Notes: generated by a model not told the origin, from the sequence alone. A stretch of DNA of 64,000 nt from an uncultured Vampirovibrio sp. (GCA_910584405.1 CAJUAL010000001.1:333602-397601); one strand, 5' to 3'; numbered from the stretch's first letter, positions 33,612 to 43,054 are shown. Numbers and translations: made by a program.

Positions 33612-35315
33612 TTAATTAACTCTGTTTCTGCCGTTTTCTTTTGCATTATACAACCTTTTGTCGGCTGATTCAATAAGTTCTTTCGGAGTTTTACCGTCTT
33701 GTCCAAAGCTTGAAACTCCAAGGCTTATTGTAACATTGCTTTCTTTTCCGTTTGTAAGCTTGCATTTTTTAGATGATACAAGTGAACAAAGTTTGTTTGC
33801 AATATTGACGGCTTCCTCGTATTTTGTGTTCGGGAGGATTATACTCATTTCTTCTCCTCCGTATCTGCATACTATATCGGCAGAACGAACATTTTTCTTT
33901 AATTCAAACGCAACCTGTCTTAACACAGCATCTCCGGATTGGTGTCCAAAGTTGTCGTTAAATTTTTTGAAAAAGTCAATGTCAATAATTATAAGTGACA
34001 GCGGGCTTTCGTAACGTGATGCATGCGATACCTGATTTTGCAGTTGCTCCTGGAAGTACCTGTGGTTATACAATTCTGTTAACCCGTCTGTTGTTGCAAG
34101 CTTATATTGTGTATCAAAATCTCTTGATTTTATAAGATATTTAACAATTACTGTTATAATAAACGCAAATAACGCAAAAGTCAGAGGTGCAACAATATTT
34201 AACCATACATTGTTAAATCTCATAGCGTAATATGTGAACATTACGTATACTGCGTAAATAGTCATAGAAAGCCCGAAAGCTACAGGCATGGATTGGAGTC
34301 TTAAAACTGCAAAAATTGTCAGCATTGCTAAAATTCCTGCGATTATCATATTAACCCCATAGTGTGCTTTATGGATAATGTTTCCGTCTAACAAATTATT
34401 TACATAAGTTGCCTGAACTTCAACACCCGGGTAAACCTTATCAACGGGAACTGTTTTTATATCAAATAAACTTGCTGCTGTTGCTCCGAAATATACTATT
34501 TTATTACTAAAATCGTAAGCTGAGGTGTTGTTAGTTTCAACGGCTTTTAAAAGTTTATACAATGGAATATTTTCAAAAGTTCCCGCAGGTCCGTACCAAT
34601 TTAAAATAACACTGCTGTTTGAAGTATTGATATCCAAATGTTTTTTAGCGTGAGTTGCAACAAGTAATCCTAATTGCGGATAGTATTTGTCTTGATACTT
34701 CAAAAATAACGGCATTGAACGAAGAACACCATCATCAGACCTTGCAACATTTATCATTCCAATATTTGAAGTTGCATTTAAAATTCCGTCTAAAATCACA
34801 CGGCAATTAGAAAATTCCATAAAATCTTCATCTGCTGTAATCGGTTTAGGATTTGCAAGTTTTTCGGGTAATTCCGGCGGAACCCTTAAATCTTCGGGCT
34901 GATTATCTAAATTCATTGCAGTAAACACATTATCGTACTTTTTAAATACTTCAATAAGTTTTGAATCAGCATCTGCGCTGCTTTTTATCGATTTTACAAA
35001 CATCAGGTCAAATGCGATACTTTTCGGGTTGGTTTTTTCTATATAATCAACTGTTTTTGCGTAAATGTCGCGTCTTAAAGGCCATTCTCCGTATTTGTCT
35101 AAGATATATTCATAACTTGCATCATCTATTGCGATAATTACAATATCAGGGTTGTGATGTCTGTGACCTGAATTTGCTAAAATACTTTGACGAATATCAA
35201 AGGTTCTGTCTTCCATTGCGGATAAAAATTTGAAAAAACTGCCGTTTTTTAATCCAAGTATAAGAAGTACGACAAATATTGAAATCCACAATGTGTATAA
35301 AAATTTTTTTAACAT
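33612..35315 (-). CDS. CHASE2-GGDEF diguanylate cyclase
   Basis: 567 residues from ATG 35315 (GAGG upstream). A GTG at 35330 is less likely. One N-terminal helix is followed by an extracytoplasmic CHASE2 domain (DIRQSILANSGHRHHNPDIV, IDDASYEYILDKYGEWPLRR, KSIAFDLMF ... VYPGVEVQATYVNNLLDGN), three membrane helices at about 320-400, then a GGDEF domain: TDGLTELYNHRYF, LIIIDIDFFKKFNDNFGHQS, and CRYGGEEMSIIL (active-site GGEEM). No RxxD inhibitory site is obvious before it. It should make cyclic-di-GMP in response to an outside signal. It forms an operon with the ATPase-TPR gene. Confidence 0.92.
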   Translation of the reverse strand: MLKKFLYTLWISIFVVLLILGLKNGSFFKFLSAMEDRTFDIRQSILANSGHRHHNPDIVIIAIDDASYEYILDKYGEWPLRRDIYAKTVDYIEKTNPKSIAFDLMFVKSIKSSADADSKLIEVFKKYDNVFTAMNLDNQPEDLRVPPELPEKLANPKPITADEDFMEFSNCRVILDGILNATSNIGMINVARSDDGVLRSMPLFLKYQDKYYPQLGLLVATHAKKHLDINTSNSSVILNWYGPAGTFENIPLYKLLKAVETNNTSAYDFSNKIVYFGATAASLFDIKTVPVDKVYPGVEVQATYVNNLLDGNIIHKAHYGVNMIIAGILAMLTIFAVLRLQSMPVAFGLSMTIYAVYVMFTYYAMRFNNVWLNIVAPLTFALFAFIITVIVKYLIKSRDFDTQYKLATTDGLTELYNHRYFQEQLQNQVSHASRYESPLSLIIIDIDFFKKFNDNFGHQSGDAVLRQVAFELKKNVRSADIVCRYGGEEMSIILPNTKYEEAVNIANKLCSLVSSKKCKLTNGKESNVTISLGVSSFGQDGKTPKELIESADKRLYNAKENGRNRVN

Positions 35316-35367
35316 AAATCCAACCCTCACCTACAAGCAAATTTTAAAGGCAATTATTATTTACCCC

Positions 35368-35538
35368 TTACCCATTTACCTCCTCAGTATAGTTTAACAT
35401 AGAGATGTTGGCAAGGACATTTTTTACTATGAATTTTTGCTCAAGAATTTTGTTGTAAAGCTTGAGGATTTCCGTAGAGTATGACAATTCGTCAGGATGC
35501 GTAAGATAACGTAATAAACATTGCTCGTGTAAATTCAT
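35368..35538 (-). CDS. Small unknown protein (56 residues)
   Basis: MNLHEQCLLRYLTHPDELSY then STEILKLYNKILEQKFIVKN. AGGA lies upstream of ATG 35538. A longer reading from 35571 would start in a repeat. It is helical and soluble, with no family known to me. The position just upstream of the CHASE2-GGDEF gene allows cotranscription. Confidence 0.45.
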   Translation of the reverse strand: MNLHEQCLLRYLTHPDELSYSTEILKLYNKILEQKFIVKNVLANISMLNYTEEVNG

Positions 35539-35566
35539 TGTATAAATTCCTATAAATTTGTTGGTT

Positions 35567-35592
35567 GTCATTCTGAACTTGATTCAGAATCT
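35567..35592. repeat. Palindromic repeat B, left-half copy
   Basis: GTCATTCTGAACTTGATTCAGAATCT, the first hairpin of repeat B with a compensated pair change (CATTCTG/CAGAATC). The second half is missing. Confidence 0.6.
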
Positions 35593-35812
35593 TTTAATAT
35601 GATAACTATTTCATTATGTCAAATTTGAAGAAAAATTAAATCAACCTTTTAAAGAATTTGAACAGAAATTTCTAATACGATTATATGACACATAGCTACT
35701 TGGCAGGGTTGAGTTTTTATAGAAAATCAATTATATTATCTGTAGCCGGAAGCTCTGAGATATAAGGCGCAAAAAGCTACCCTTCTTAGAAGAAATGTTT
35801 TGACGAGTGACG

Positions 35813-36015
35813 TTAGTTCAAGACGCTTCCCGGTTTTTTAGCAACACCTGCTGTTGAAGTTTTCTCTTTTAGCCACATAGCAGGGTTGTTTTTTAATAAA
35901 TACTCGTTTATATTATATTTAATTCCCAAGTCGGGCAAAGGAATTCTGTTTGCCTGGGTAATTGTATCCGAAGTTAGTAGTACAGGATTAGCTTGGGGAT
36001 TTTTTATTTGATCAT
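35813..36015 (-). pseudogene. Small frameshifted gene or structured RNA behind a consensus promoter
   Basis: On the minus strand an open stretch reads IKNPQANPVLLTSDTITQAN, RIPLPDLGIKYNINEYLLKN, NPAMWLKEKTSTAGVAKKPG and SVLN before TAA at 35815-35813. It looks protein-like but has no start in frame. ATG 36015 would join it if one A were added near the A-rich CAAATAAAAAAT. The same RNA can fold: CCCAAG with CTTGGG (near 35995 and 35927), ATCC/GGAT and GGCAAA/TTTGCC inside, and CCTGCT/AGCAGG further on. So it may instead be a non-coding RNA. I found no tmRNA, RNase P, SRP or 6S signature. Confidence 0.4.
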
Positions 36016-36057
36016 AATATTTATATTTACTCGTAACATTAGCTCGGAAAGGATCTT

Positions 36058-36087
36058 ATTATAGCATATTAGACGGTGTATTGTCAA
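36058..36087 (-). promoter_or_regulatory. Consensus sigma70-type promoter, minus strand
   Basis: TTGACA (36087-36082) and TATAAT (36063-36058) are separated by 18 bases, both perfect consensus. Start of transcription is expected near 36051. It sits immediately after the terminator of the ctpA-type gene, so it drives a separate unit reading into 36050-35700. Confidence 0.75.
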
Positions 36088-36090
36088 CAA

Positions 36091-36127
36091 AAAGGGCTCT
36101 AGGTTGTAACCTAGAGCCCTTTTTTTC
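36091..36127. terminator. Strong terminator after the ctpA-type gene
   Basis: AAAAAGGGCTCTAGGTT pairs with AACCTAGAGCCCTTTTT around a 2-base loop, a near-perfect long stem with T-runs on both strands. Confidence 0.9.
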
Positions 36128-36138
36128 TTAAATTTTTA

Positions 36139-37359
36139 TTATTTTTTTACTACGAATGTTCCGTTAGAAAGTTCTTGAGCTACTTCTATTGCTTTTTTCA
36201 GTTGAACATCATTTTTGTTTTTTATGTCTTCTTCGGTCAATTCAACCACGATATCAGGAGTTATACCTTTTTTGTGGATATCTGTGCCGTTTGGTGTCAG
36301 GTATTTTTGGATTGTAATATTTATACCTGCGTTATTCGGAAGTTTGTTAATTTCTTGAACAAGTCCCTTGCCGAATGACTGAGTTCCGATAAGAACAGCT
36401 CTTTTATTGTCTTTCATAGCACCTGAGAAGATTTCACTTGCAGATGCTGAACCTTTATTTAAGATTACGACAAGCGGTTTTTTTGTAAGTACTCCGCGTG
36501 ATGCTCTGCTTGTTTCTTTGTATCCGTCACGGTCAACAGTACTAACAATTGCACCGCCGTCAAGGAACATATCGGAAATGTAAATTGCGTTACTTAACAA
36601 TCCGCCGGGATTTGAACGTAAGTCCACGATAAATGCTTTTTTATCAGGCGAATTTGTCAAAATTTGTTGAAACTCTTTAGATGCGTTTCTGCTGATAAAT
36701 GAGCTTAATCTTATATAGCCGATATCTTTTGGCATTTTGATATTATCCGGAATTTTTTGTGAAATTGATTTGATTTCTATTTCAGCACGGGTAATCGTAT
36801 AAGTTTTAGGTTCAGAATCCTTTCTTTTTACAAGTAAAGTAACCTGAGTCCCTTCTTCTCCGCGAATTTGGTCAGCGGCTTTGTCAACGGTAATCCCTTT
36901 TGTGCTTTTACCGTCGATTGCAAGAATTTCATCGTCTGCAAGAAGTCCTGCTTTTTCAGCCGGAGTATCTTCAATAGGTGCAATAACCATTAGTTTACCG
37001 TCTTTTACACCTATTTGAATCCCGATACCTTTTAAAGAACCCTTAATTGAACCTGTTTCATCTGCAAATTCTTTAGGATTTAAAAATTTTGTGTACGGGT
37101 CGTTTAAGCTTGCAACCATTGTGTCAATTGCAACATAAGCATCTTCATTTGTTTTTATGACATTGTCGTATTTGTGGCGCCATTTGCCCCAGTCTTGTTC
37201 GTTATTTGTCTGGTCAACGTATTTTGAATTGATAAGCCTCCAAACATTGTCATAAAGTTCTATAGGGGTTGATGCATGTACATTTGAGCGGATTATCCAG
37301 CCAAACATAAAGATAAATACACTTAAAAATATAATACTTTTTTTCATTAGTTTTCTCAT
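36139..37359 (-). CDS. ctpA: C-terminal processing peptidase (S41) with PDZ domain
   Basis: 406 residues. A signal/anchor helix (SIIFLSVFIFMFGWIIRSNV) is followed by the N-terminal cap, a PDZ domain (GSLKGIGIQIGVKDGKLMVI, LLADDEILAIDGKSTKG) and the S41 protease core: IGYIRLSSFISRNASKEF, KAFIVDLRSNPGGLLSNAIY, NKGSASASEIFSGAMKDNKR (catalytic Ser) and GTQSFGKGLVQEI (catalytic Lys). It works outside the inner membrane on protein C-termini. The name ctpA is by family resemblance. Confidence 0.92.
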   Translation of the reverse strand: MRKLMKKSIIFLSVFIFMFGWIIRSNVHASTPIELYDNVWRLINSKYVDQTNNEQDWGKWRHKYDNVIKTNEDAYVAIDTMVASLNDPYTKFLNPKEFADETGSIKGSLKGIGIQIGVKDGKLMVIAPIEDTPAEKAGLLADDEILAIDGKSTKGITVDKAADQIRGEEGTQVTLLVKRKDSEPKTYTITRAEIEIKSISQKIPDNIKMPKDIGYIRLSSFISRNASKEFQQILTNSPDKKAFIVDLRSNPGGLLSNAIYISDMFLDGGAIVSTVDRDGYKETSRASRGVLTKKPLVVILNKGSASASEIFSGAMKDNKRAVLIGTQSFGKGLVQEINKLPNNAGINITIQKYLTPNGTDIHKKGITPDIVVELTEEDIKNKNDVQLKKAIEVAQELSNGTFVVKK

Positions 37360-37513
37360 TCTTATTTACACCTCCAATAATCCCTTCCATATAGTAGACG
37401 AAACAATGATAAAAAAGTTTCATCTTTTTCGGAATTATTACTGAGCATATATTAACACATATAAAAAAAAATGTGAAATTTTAAATCCCACATTCATTTG
37501 AATATTGTATATA

Positions 37514-38131
37514 TTATTTTTTGTTAAACTGTAAAAGTTTTAATCCTAGTGCTTTTTGCTTAGCTTTAACGTCCGGCAGTTCATAACATTTAATGCATCG
37601 GGCTTCATAAGTTTCATCTCCGCCAATCATAATGAGCGGTGAATTTTTATCGGCAGGATGTCCGTCAATTAATCTTTGAGTACGTGTAGCATGTTCACAT
37701 CCGCATTTCATACAAACTGCATGAAGTTTATCAACTTTTGTTGCTATACACATTAATTCAGGCATAGAGCCAAACGGTTCAGCTTTAAAATCAAGTTCCA
37801 ATCCTGTCCCAATAACCTTTTTCCCCTCATTCATAAGCTGTGTGATAACTTTTACAATGTTAGAATCAAAAAACTGTAATTCGTCAATTGCAACAACTTC
37901 AGCATCTTTTACAAAATGCATAATCTCAATTGAATGTTTAACCTTAACCGCGTCAAGCCATAATCCGTTTCTTGATTCAATATAATCACCTTTTGAACGA
38001 GTATCGACATCAGGTGAAATTACTTTAACTTTTTTCTTGGCAATAATGCATCTTCTGATTCTTCTTAAAAGCTCTTCTGTTTTACCGCAGCTCATCGGAC
38101 CTGTGATTATCTCAAAACTGTATCCGCCCAT
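37514..38131 (-). CDS. tdk: Thymidine kinase (type II)
   Basis: 205 residues from ATG 38131, which has AAAGGG four bases upstream. An earlier in-frame ATG at 38167 lacks one. Walker A is ITGPMSCGKTEELLRRIRR, the DEXX element VVAIDELQFFD, and the zinc lasso CMKCGCEHATRTQR with ARCIKCYE. It phosphorylates thymidine for salvage. Confidence 0.95.
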   Translation of the reverse strand: MGGYSFEIITGPMSCGKTEELLRRIRRCIIAKKKVKVISPDVDTRSKGDYIESRNGLWLDAVKVKHSIEIMHFVKDAEVVAIDELQFFDSNIVKVITQLMNEGKKVIGTGLELDFKAEPFGSMPELMCIATKVDKLHAVCMKCGCEHATRTQRLIDGHPADKNSPLIMIGGDETYEARCIKCYELPDVKAKQKALGLKLLQFNKK

Positions 38132-38202
38132 ATTTCCCTTTCTCCCAAAAGCATGTTCCTTAATCAATTATAAATCTTAAAAATTTAATTTGGAAGTAAT
38201 TG

Positions 38203-39003
38203 TTAATGAATGTTATAACCGAATTTTTTATCAAGAATTTTATCTTTTAATTTCTTGAAACCACTGCCGTAGAAGTATCTTAATTGTTCAGGGAACCTTT
38301 CATAAATATCTAAAAGATACATATCATGTACAATAAATTCCTTCATTAAAAATGCAATATCTTTGTTTTGAGTCCATACAACCTGAGATTCAATACGCCC
38401 AAAAACCGATTCATTATTATCTGCAAGTAAATAAATCATTCTGCTGCCTGTTTGATGTTCAATTTCAGCGGCTCCAGCATGCTTATATACAAGCCCGAAC
38501 ATATATTCAAAGTTTCCGTAACCCGTGATTTTAATGTCGATTCCCCGATTATAAGCTTCTGTTATATGCGATTCAATTTGCTTAAAATCTTCAGCCCAGA
38601 TTTCAAGATAAATGGAATCACGAGCATTTTTGATAACTTCTTTTAATTTGTCGATATTGTTTTCATATCCGCAAATCGCATGAATTGGTTCGTTATAGTT
38701 TTCTTTAACTTTGGGAAGTTTCTTTTCAAGATAATCTATTGTAGAGTTGATTTTACGCTTAAATCTTTTTGTAAGTTCTTTGGGTGAAATCGGGTTATAC
38801 TTTTGAGGTTTTTCTTTTGTTGAAAAAACTATACTTTCATTTTCGAGCGATTTTAAAGCGTCATAAGCTCTTGCTTGCGGAATATCAGCCAATTGTGAAA
38901 CCTCATAACCGGTTGCAGGATACTTTTTTAACAAAGCAATATAAACTTTAGCTTCGTAAGAGTTAAACCCGAATTCTTTAAGTTTTTCAACAAGATTATC
39001 CAT
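38203..39003 (-). CDS. TrmB-family transcriptional regulator
   Basis: 266 residues from ATG 39003. The N-terminal winged helix (LKEFGFNSYEAKVYIALLKK, ATGYEVSQLADIPQARAYDA) and the C-terminal ligand-binding region (NARDSIYLEIWAEDF, AYNRGIDIKITGYGN) fit TrmB-like sugar-responsive regulators. TTTACA (39038-39033) and TACAAT (39015-39010) spaced by 17 bases end six bases before the ATG, so the mRNA is probably leaderless. Target genes are unknown. The large protein at 39349 is divergent and is one candidate. Confidence 0.85.
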   Translation of the reverse strand: MDNLVEKLKEFGFNSYEAKVYIALLKKYPATGYEVSQLADIPQARAYDALKSLENESIVFSTKEKPQKYNPISPKELTKRFKRKINSTIDYLEKKLPKVKENYNEPIHAICGYENNIDKLKEVIKNARDSIYLEIWAEDFKQIESHITEAYNRGIDIKITGYGNFEYMFGLVYKHAGAAEIEHQTGSRMIYLLADNNESVFGRIESQVVWTQNKDIAFLMKEFIVHDMYLLDIYERFPEQLRYFYGSGFKKLKDKILDKKFGYNIH

Positions 39004-39009
39004 AAACGG

Positions 39010-39038
39010 ATTGTAACAGAGTTTTATGAATTTGTAAA
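39010..39038 (-). promoter_or_regulatory. Promoter of the TrmB-like gene
   Basis: TTTACA, 17 bases, TACAAT on the minus strand, followed by CCGTTT and the ATG. The predicted start of transcription falls at or next to the start codon. Confidence 0.55.
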
Positions 39039-39348
39039 CTTTTGTAACTTCTGTCATTCAAATTCTAAAGATAAGATGAATAATTGCCGATAACAGAACT
39101 AAGTAAAGATAATAATGCCTAAATTTGGTAGAAAGGACAATATGAAAATTTACAAAAATAGAGGCAAACCCTAATAAAAATGCACTTGCTTAATATTTCT
39201 TAATGGTGTGTATCTCTTTTGTATTGCGCATTTATATAAGAAATATGTAAAAAGTATATAAAAATTGTAAATTTTTAGTCACAAAAATTTTTTATAAAAA
39301 TAAAAAGGAATTTAATACAAGTTTTCTATAAGAAAGGATGAAGAAATT

Positions 39349-42207
39349 ATGGCAGGAGTAAATGGTGCAGGTAACAATCAAACAATAGCACAATTGCAAG
39401 CGCAGATCGCAGAACTACGTAAGCCGGAAAATGGCGGGATAGCTGCGAACCGTGCAAAGATTGAAGAATTAAATCAAAAGATTGCAGATGCCCTAACAGG
39501 CAAAGTTGACAGTAATATGGTAACGGTGACAACGGATCAAACAAGGGGCGGAGATTTGTTTGTCCGCGGAACAGATTCACATGTTGCAACAAGAGAAGAT
39601 ATAGCCGCTCAGGAAAGGTATACTGACGAATCTGCAATCAAAGACGAATTTTGTAAACCAACAATGACAAAAGCAGAGTTTGAAAGATTTGAAAAAGAGT
39701 ATAAAGATTTAAAAGAAGCACACGATAAAATAATAGATGAGCAAGCCAAGTTAGCTAGAGAAATGTCAGATTTGATATATAAAGGTGCATCTGAAACTTC
39801 TCCAGAATATGTTGTATTAAAGCAAAAGCAGCAGGCTGTAACAGATAAATTAAATGATCCGAAGTTTAATGATTTAGGAGATATGGCAGTTCGTGTGGAA
39901 CGAGAACGAATACGTCAACGCGGTGTTGATGGCAAAGGCGTTAAAGGTATCAGAAAAGCCGCTGAAAATAATGTTAAAAACATGACAAATGTGAACGGAG
40001 TTGTGAAAGTATGTTTAAGTGATGCAGAAAGAGATGCATATATTGAAGACCACAAGGGTGATAATCCTGCTCCAACAAAAGATAATGTAAAAGTATTATC
40101 AAAAAAGGATTTTAGAAACCTGATGCAGGTATATCGTAATGCGCAAGATGCAATAGATGATGCAAAGACAGCATATGAAAATGAAGAATTAACAGAACAA
40201 CAATATAATGAAGTAAAAGAATATTTTTCAAAACATTTGGCAATGTTTAAAAAAGGTCCAGATGGGGAGGTAAACTTCCGTGATATAGATCAAGAAGCAG
40301 TAAAAGATGTCTTGATAGATTATTCAGGTTTTGACCATAGATTTAATATAGATGAAAGTAAACAATTTGCTAAAGAATTAAATTCTAAAAAAGGTCAAAT
40401 AGATAGCATGGTCAAGAAATTCGGTTTCGGAACAGAAAGCGGCGCAGGTCAACGCTGGAAAGCAGCCGGCATGGCATTTGGTATCACAGCATTATCAAAT
40501 TTGGTAACAGGCTTATTAAGTAAAGATAAAGCGCATGATGAAGATTTTGCTCAAACAGATAAATACGAATTTGAAGTATTTGACGGAACAAACCATTTGA
40601 AAGAAACATTCCCTGATGAAATGGGTAATTTGGTAACAAAAGAAACCTGGGAAGCAATGCACCATACCGTCAAAGGTGGCGGAGATACGGCAAGTGCGGT
40701 AGCTGATGCGGCAGTAAATTTATTAGGCAGTATGAAAGGCGCTTTAGGTTTAATGGCAGGACCGGTAGCGGCAGGTTTGGCAGCATTCTTGCTATGTGAT
40801 CCGAAAACAGAAGATGCATTTAACAGTATGCCTGTGGATAAAGCTCTAATGGATAAGACGATGGCAAATATCAAGGGCGATGATAATAAACTTATCATGA
40901 AGCAAATTCAAGACTTTGAATTAACAGGAAATAAAGCTATAGACTTAAGGATAAAAACAGCAATTTTAGAGGCCGCAATTGGTAAATCAACATCTAAAGC
41001 AAATACCGAAGAATTATTGGCAGGTTATGAGGCTATCAAGAAATTTAAAGAAACAATCGGTAAAATTGAAGTTGAGCCGACAAAACCAACAATAAACACT
41101 GAACCAACAATCAATACGGAACCGACAATCAATACAGAGCCAACAGGTCCTGCAAAACCTGCACATATCAGAGGTCGTGCGGTTGATGAAGGCTTGAAAG
41201 CTCGCGTTGGCTTCCAGGAAGATGACTGGAGAGCAGGTACAAATCCGATGAATAAGCCTGATAAAGCTCAATATGTTTTAGCTAATGAAGACGGAGAAGT
41301 TTCAGTACCGGATGATACTAAAGATTTCTCAAGACCTGAAACTATTACATTTAGAGATAATACAAATGACAGAGGTGCTGGCAATGTTAACTCATACACT
41401 TATCGTTTGGTAACAGATGAAGAAGTTGCTGCAGGTAAGCTCGATGACGGTACTCCTATCAAAACAGGTGGACGCAAAGGTCCGTTCTATGTACTTGTTC
41501 AAGCTGATAAACAAGACGGTACAGATATTAAGGCTACTCATACAGAAATTTATGAGTTAAATTATGAAACCGACGGCGAAGGTGAAAACATGACAGCTCA
41601 TTATGACTTAAGACAATATGAAGGAATGTCAGGTTATAACCAAAGTAGTAACGTTTATTCAAAACGTGGTACTGAGGGTAATGCCGGAGCAGGATTCAAA
41701 TACGGTAACTGGACAAGACAAAATGGTGATCGATTAGAGTTATTAAAAAGTTATGGCGCAACATCTGCGGATGAGTTGATTAACAATCTCGTACCAAAAC
41801 CTGATTTGGACGACTTGATTAAAGCTAACCCGAGTGTATTTGCCTCTGATGGTAGCGTAATTAAGGATGGTAATGGTGTTGTTAAGTGGGAACGCTTAGA
41901 TTTACCAAAAGGTACAAAACTGAGAAGTGCTACAGGAACAATGGTACCTGATCCGACACCGACAGCCGCACCGACACCAACAGGCACACCAGCACCAACA
42001 GGCGCACCAACACCGACAGGCGCTCCGACACCGTCTACGGTTACTCCGACACCAGGACCACAGGCTCCTGTGGCAGGATTAAATCCTCAACAACAAGCTC
42101 TTGTTGATAAGGGTATTCCGGCAGAGGTTGTTCTACAAGGTGATGATGCAATTAGACAATATGCACAAGATAATAACATTCAGTTACCGCCTCCTGGGCA
42201 ACAATAA
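39349..42207 (+). CDS. Large unknown protein with coiled coils and Thr/Pro repeats
   Basis: 952 residues, no family recognised. Residues 1-60 contain a coiled coil (IAQLQAQIAELRKPENGGIA ... KIEELNQKIADAL). Long acidic helical stretches run to about 350. Two hydrophobic segments follow (KAAGMAFGITALSNLVTGLL near 370 and SMKGALGLMAGPVAAGLAAF near 465). Near 580 are three tandem INTEPT units, then a beta-rich domain (about 610-800). The tail near 865-910 is a PTPTGAP-type repeat. No signal peptide. GAAAGGATG precedes the ATG, and the 290 bases upstream are very AT-rich with no other gene. A surface or membrane-associated protein is my inference. Confidence 0.7.
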   Translation: MAGVNGAGNNQTIAQLQAQIAELRKPENGGIAANRAKIEELNQKIADALTGKVDSNMVTVTTDQTRGGDLFVRGTDSHVATREDIAAQERYTDESAIKDEFCKPTMTKAEFERFEKEYKDLKEAHDKIIDEQAKLAREMSDLIYKGASETSPEYVVLKQKQQAVTDKLNDPKFNDLGDMAVRVERERIRQRGVDGKGVKGIRKAAENNVKNMTNVNGVVKVCLSDAERDAYIEDHKGDNPAPTKDNVKVLSKKDFRNLMQVYRNAQDAIDDAKTAYENEELTEQQYNEVKEYFSKHLAMFKKGPDGEVNFRDIDQEAVKDVLIDYSGFDHRFNIDESKQFAKELNSKKGQIDSMVKKFGFGTESGAGQRWKAAGMAFGITALSNLVTGLLSKDKAHDEDFAQTDKYEFEVFDGTNHLKETFPDEMGNLVTKETWEAMHHTVKGGGDTASAVADAAVNLLGSMKGALGLMAGPVAAGLAAFLLCDPKTEDAFNSMPVDKALMDKTMANIKGDDNKLIMKQIQDFELTGNKAIDLRIKTAILEAAIGKSTSKANTEELLAGYEAIKKFKETIGKIEVEPTKPTINTEPTINTEPTINTEPTGPAKPAHIRGRAVDEGLKARVGFQEDDWRAGTNPMNKPDKAQYVLANEDGEVSVPDDTKDFSRPETITFRDNTNDRGAGNVNSYTYRLVTDEEVAAGKLDDGTPIKTGGRKGPFYVLVQADKQDGTDIKATHTEIYELNYETDGEGENMTAHYDLRQYEGMSGYNQSSNVYSKRGTEGNAGAGFKYGNWTRQNGDRLELLKSYGATSADELINNLVPKPDLDDLIKANPSVFASDGSVIKDGNGVVKWERLDLPKGTKLRSATGTMVPDPTPTAAPTPTGTPAPTGAPTPTGAPTPSTVTPTPGPQAPVAGLNPQQQALVDKGIPAEVVLQGDDAIRQYAQDNNIQLPPPGQQ

Positions 42208-42218
42208 CTTAGTACTAA

Positions 42219-42250
42219 AACCGCTTCTAAATTTTAGAAGCGGTTTTTTA
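42219..42250. terminator. Bidirectional terminator between the large gene and ispE
   Basis: AACCGCTTCTAAA pairs with TTTAGAAGCGGTT, with A-run left and T-run right. It serves two convergent genes. Confidence 0.9.
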
Positions 42251-43054
42251 TTATACAATTTTAATTCCGTCAGGAGTTGTTGTTAATCCGTTTTTTATCC
42301 AGTAACCGTCTTCTTCTTTAAATGTTTCTCGTGTTGAAAAATAAGTTGAGCCGGAGCCTGTCATAACAGAAGTCGGGTATTTTTTACGAATTTCTTGAAG
42401 TTCCGGGTATTTATCTATTATTGCCCATTCAAGGTCGTTTACAAATTCTCTTCTTAAATGACGGTTATTATCGGTTGAGGTTTTTTGAGCAAAACTTGTG
42501 TACGCTTCTTTTGCAGATATGCCTAAGCCGATAGGTTTTATTAAATTGATATTTAATTGGCGAAATTCTTTTGGTTCAATAATTTCACCTCGACCTCTTG
42601 TCATTGCTCGTCCGCCATTTAGGCAAAAGTTTAAATCAGAACCGAGTTTAGCACAAAGGTCATTTAATTCGTCATCATTCATTATATTATTAAAAATTTT
42701 GTTTAAAGCAAAAAGCATTCCTGCAGCGTTTGTGCTTCCTCCTGCCAAACCTGCCGATACCGGAATATTTTTTTCAATATGTACATGAATTTCGTAATTT
42801 TTAAGCTTAGTTGAGGTTAAAAATAACTCGGCGGCTTTATAAACGAGATTAGATTTATCGTATGGAATTTCATCAGAATTTCCTTCCAATATGATTTTTG
42901 TTCTGTCTGATTCTATTACTGTAATGTCTAAATAATCGTAAAGATTAATTGTTTGCATAATGCTTTCGATATTATGAAACCCGTCTTCTCGTTTATTTAC
43001 AATTTTTAGGGTAAGGTTAATTTTTGCAGGACATTGAACTTTTATTGTTTTCAC
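42251..43054 (-). CDS. ispE: 4-diphosphocytidyl-2-C-methyl-D-erythritol kinase
   Basis: 267 residues of the GHMP kinase fold: VQCPAKINLTLKIVNKREDG (start), IPVSAGLAGGSTNAAGMLFA (ATP loop) and MTGSGSTYFSTRETF (C-terminal GSG). It performs the fourth step of the MEP isoprenoid pathway. Its ATG overlaps the rsmA stop by 4 bases, so the two are coupled, a common rsmA-ispE pairing. Confidence 0.95.
   Translation of the reverse strand: MKTIKVQCPAKINLTLKIVNKREDGFHNIESIMQTINLYDYLDITVIESDRTKIILEGNSDEIPYDKSNLVYKAAELFLTSTKLKNYEIHVHIEKNIPVSAGLAGGSTNAAGMLFALNKIFNNIMNDDELNDLCAKLGSDLNFCLNGGRAMTRGRGEIIEPKEFRQLNINLIKPIGLGISAKEAYTSFAQKTSTDNNRHLRREFVNDLEWAIIDKYPELQEIRKKYPTSVMTGSGSTYFSTRETFKEEDGYWIKNGLTTTPDGIKIV

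Noticed and set aside
35640..36060. tmRNA, RNase P, SRP or 6S RNA behind the consensus promoter
   Set aside because: I found no T-loop or tag with an ALAA-type end, no RNase P core, no SRP tetraloop region and no long self-closing 6S-like stem.
41090..41145. CRISPR-like array of short repeats (NTEPTI units) in the large gene
   Set aside because: The units are contiguous, in frame and without spacers. It is a coding repeat.
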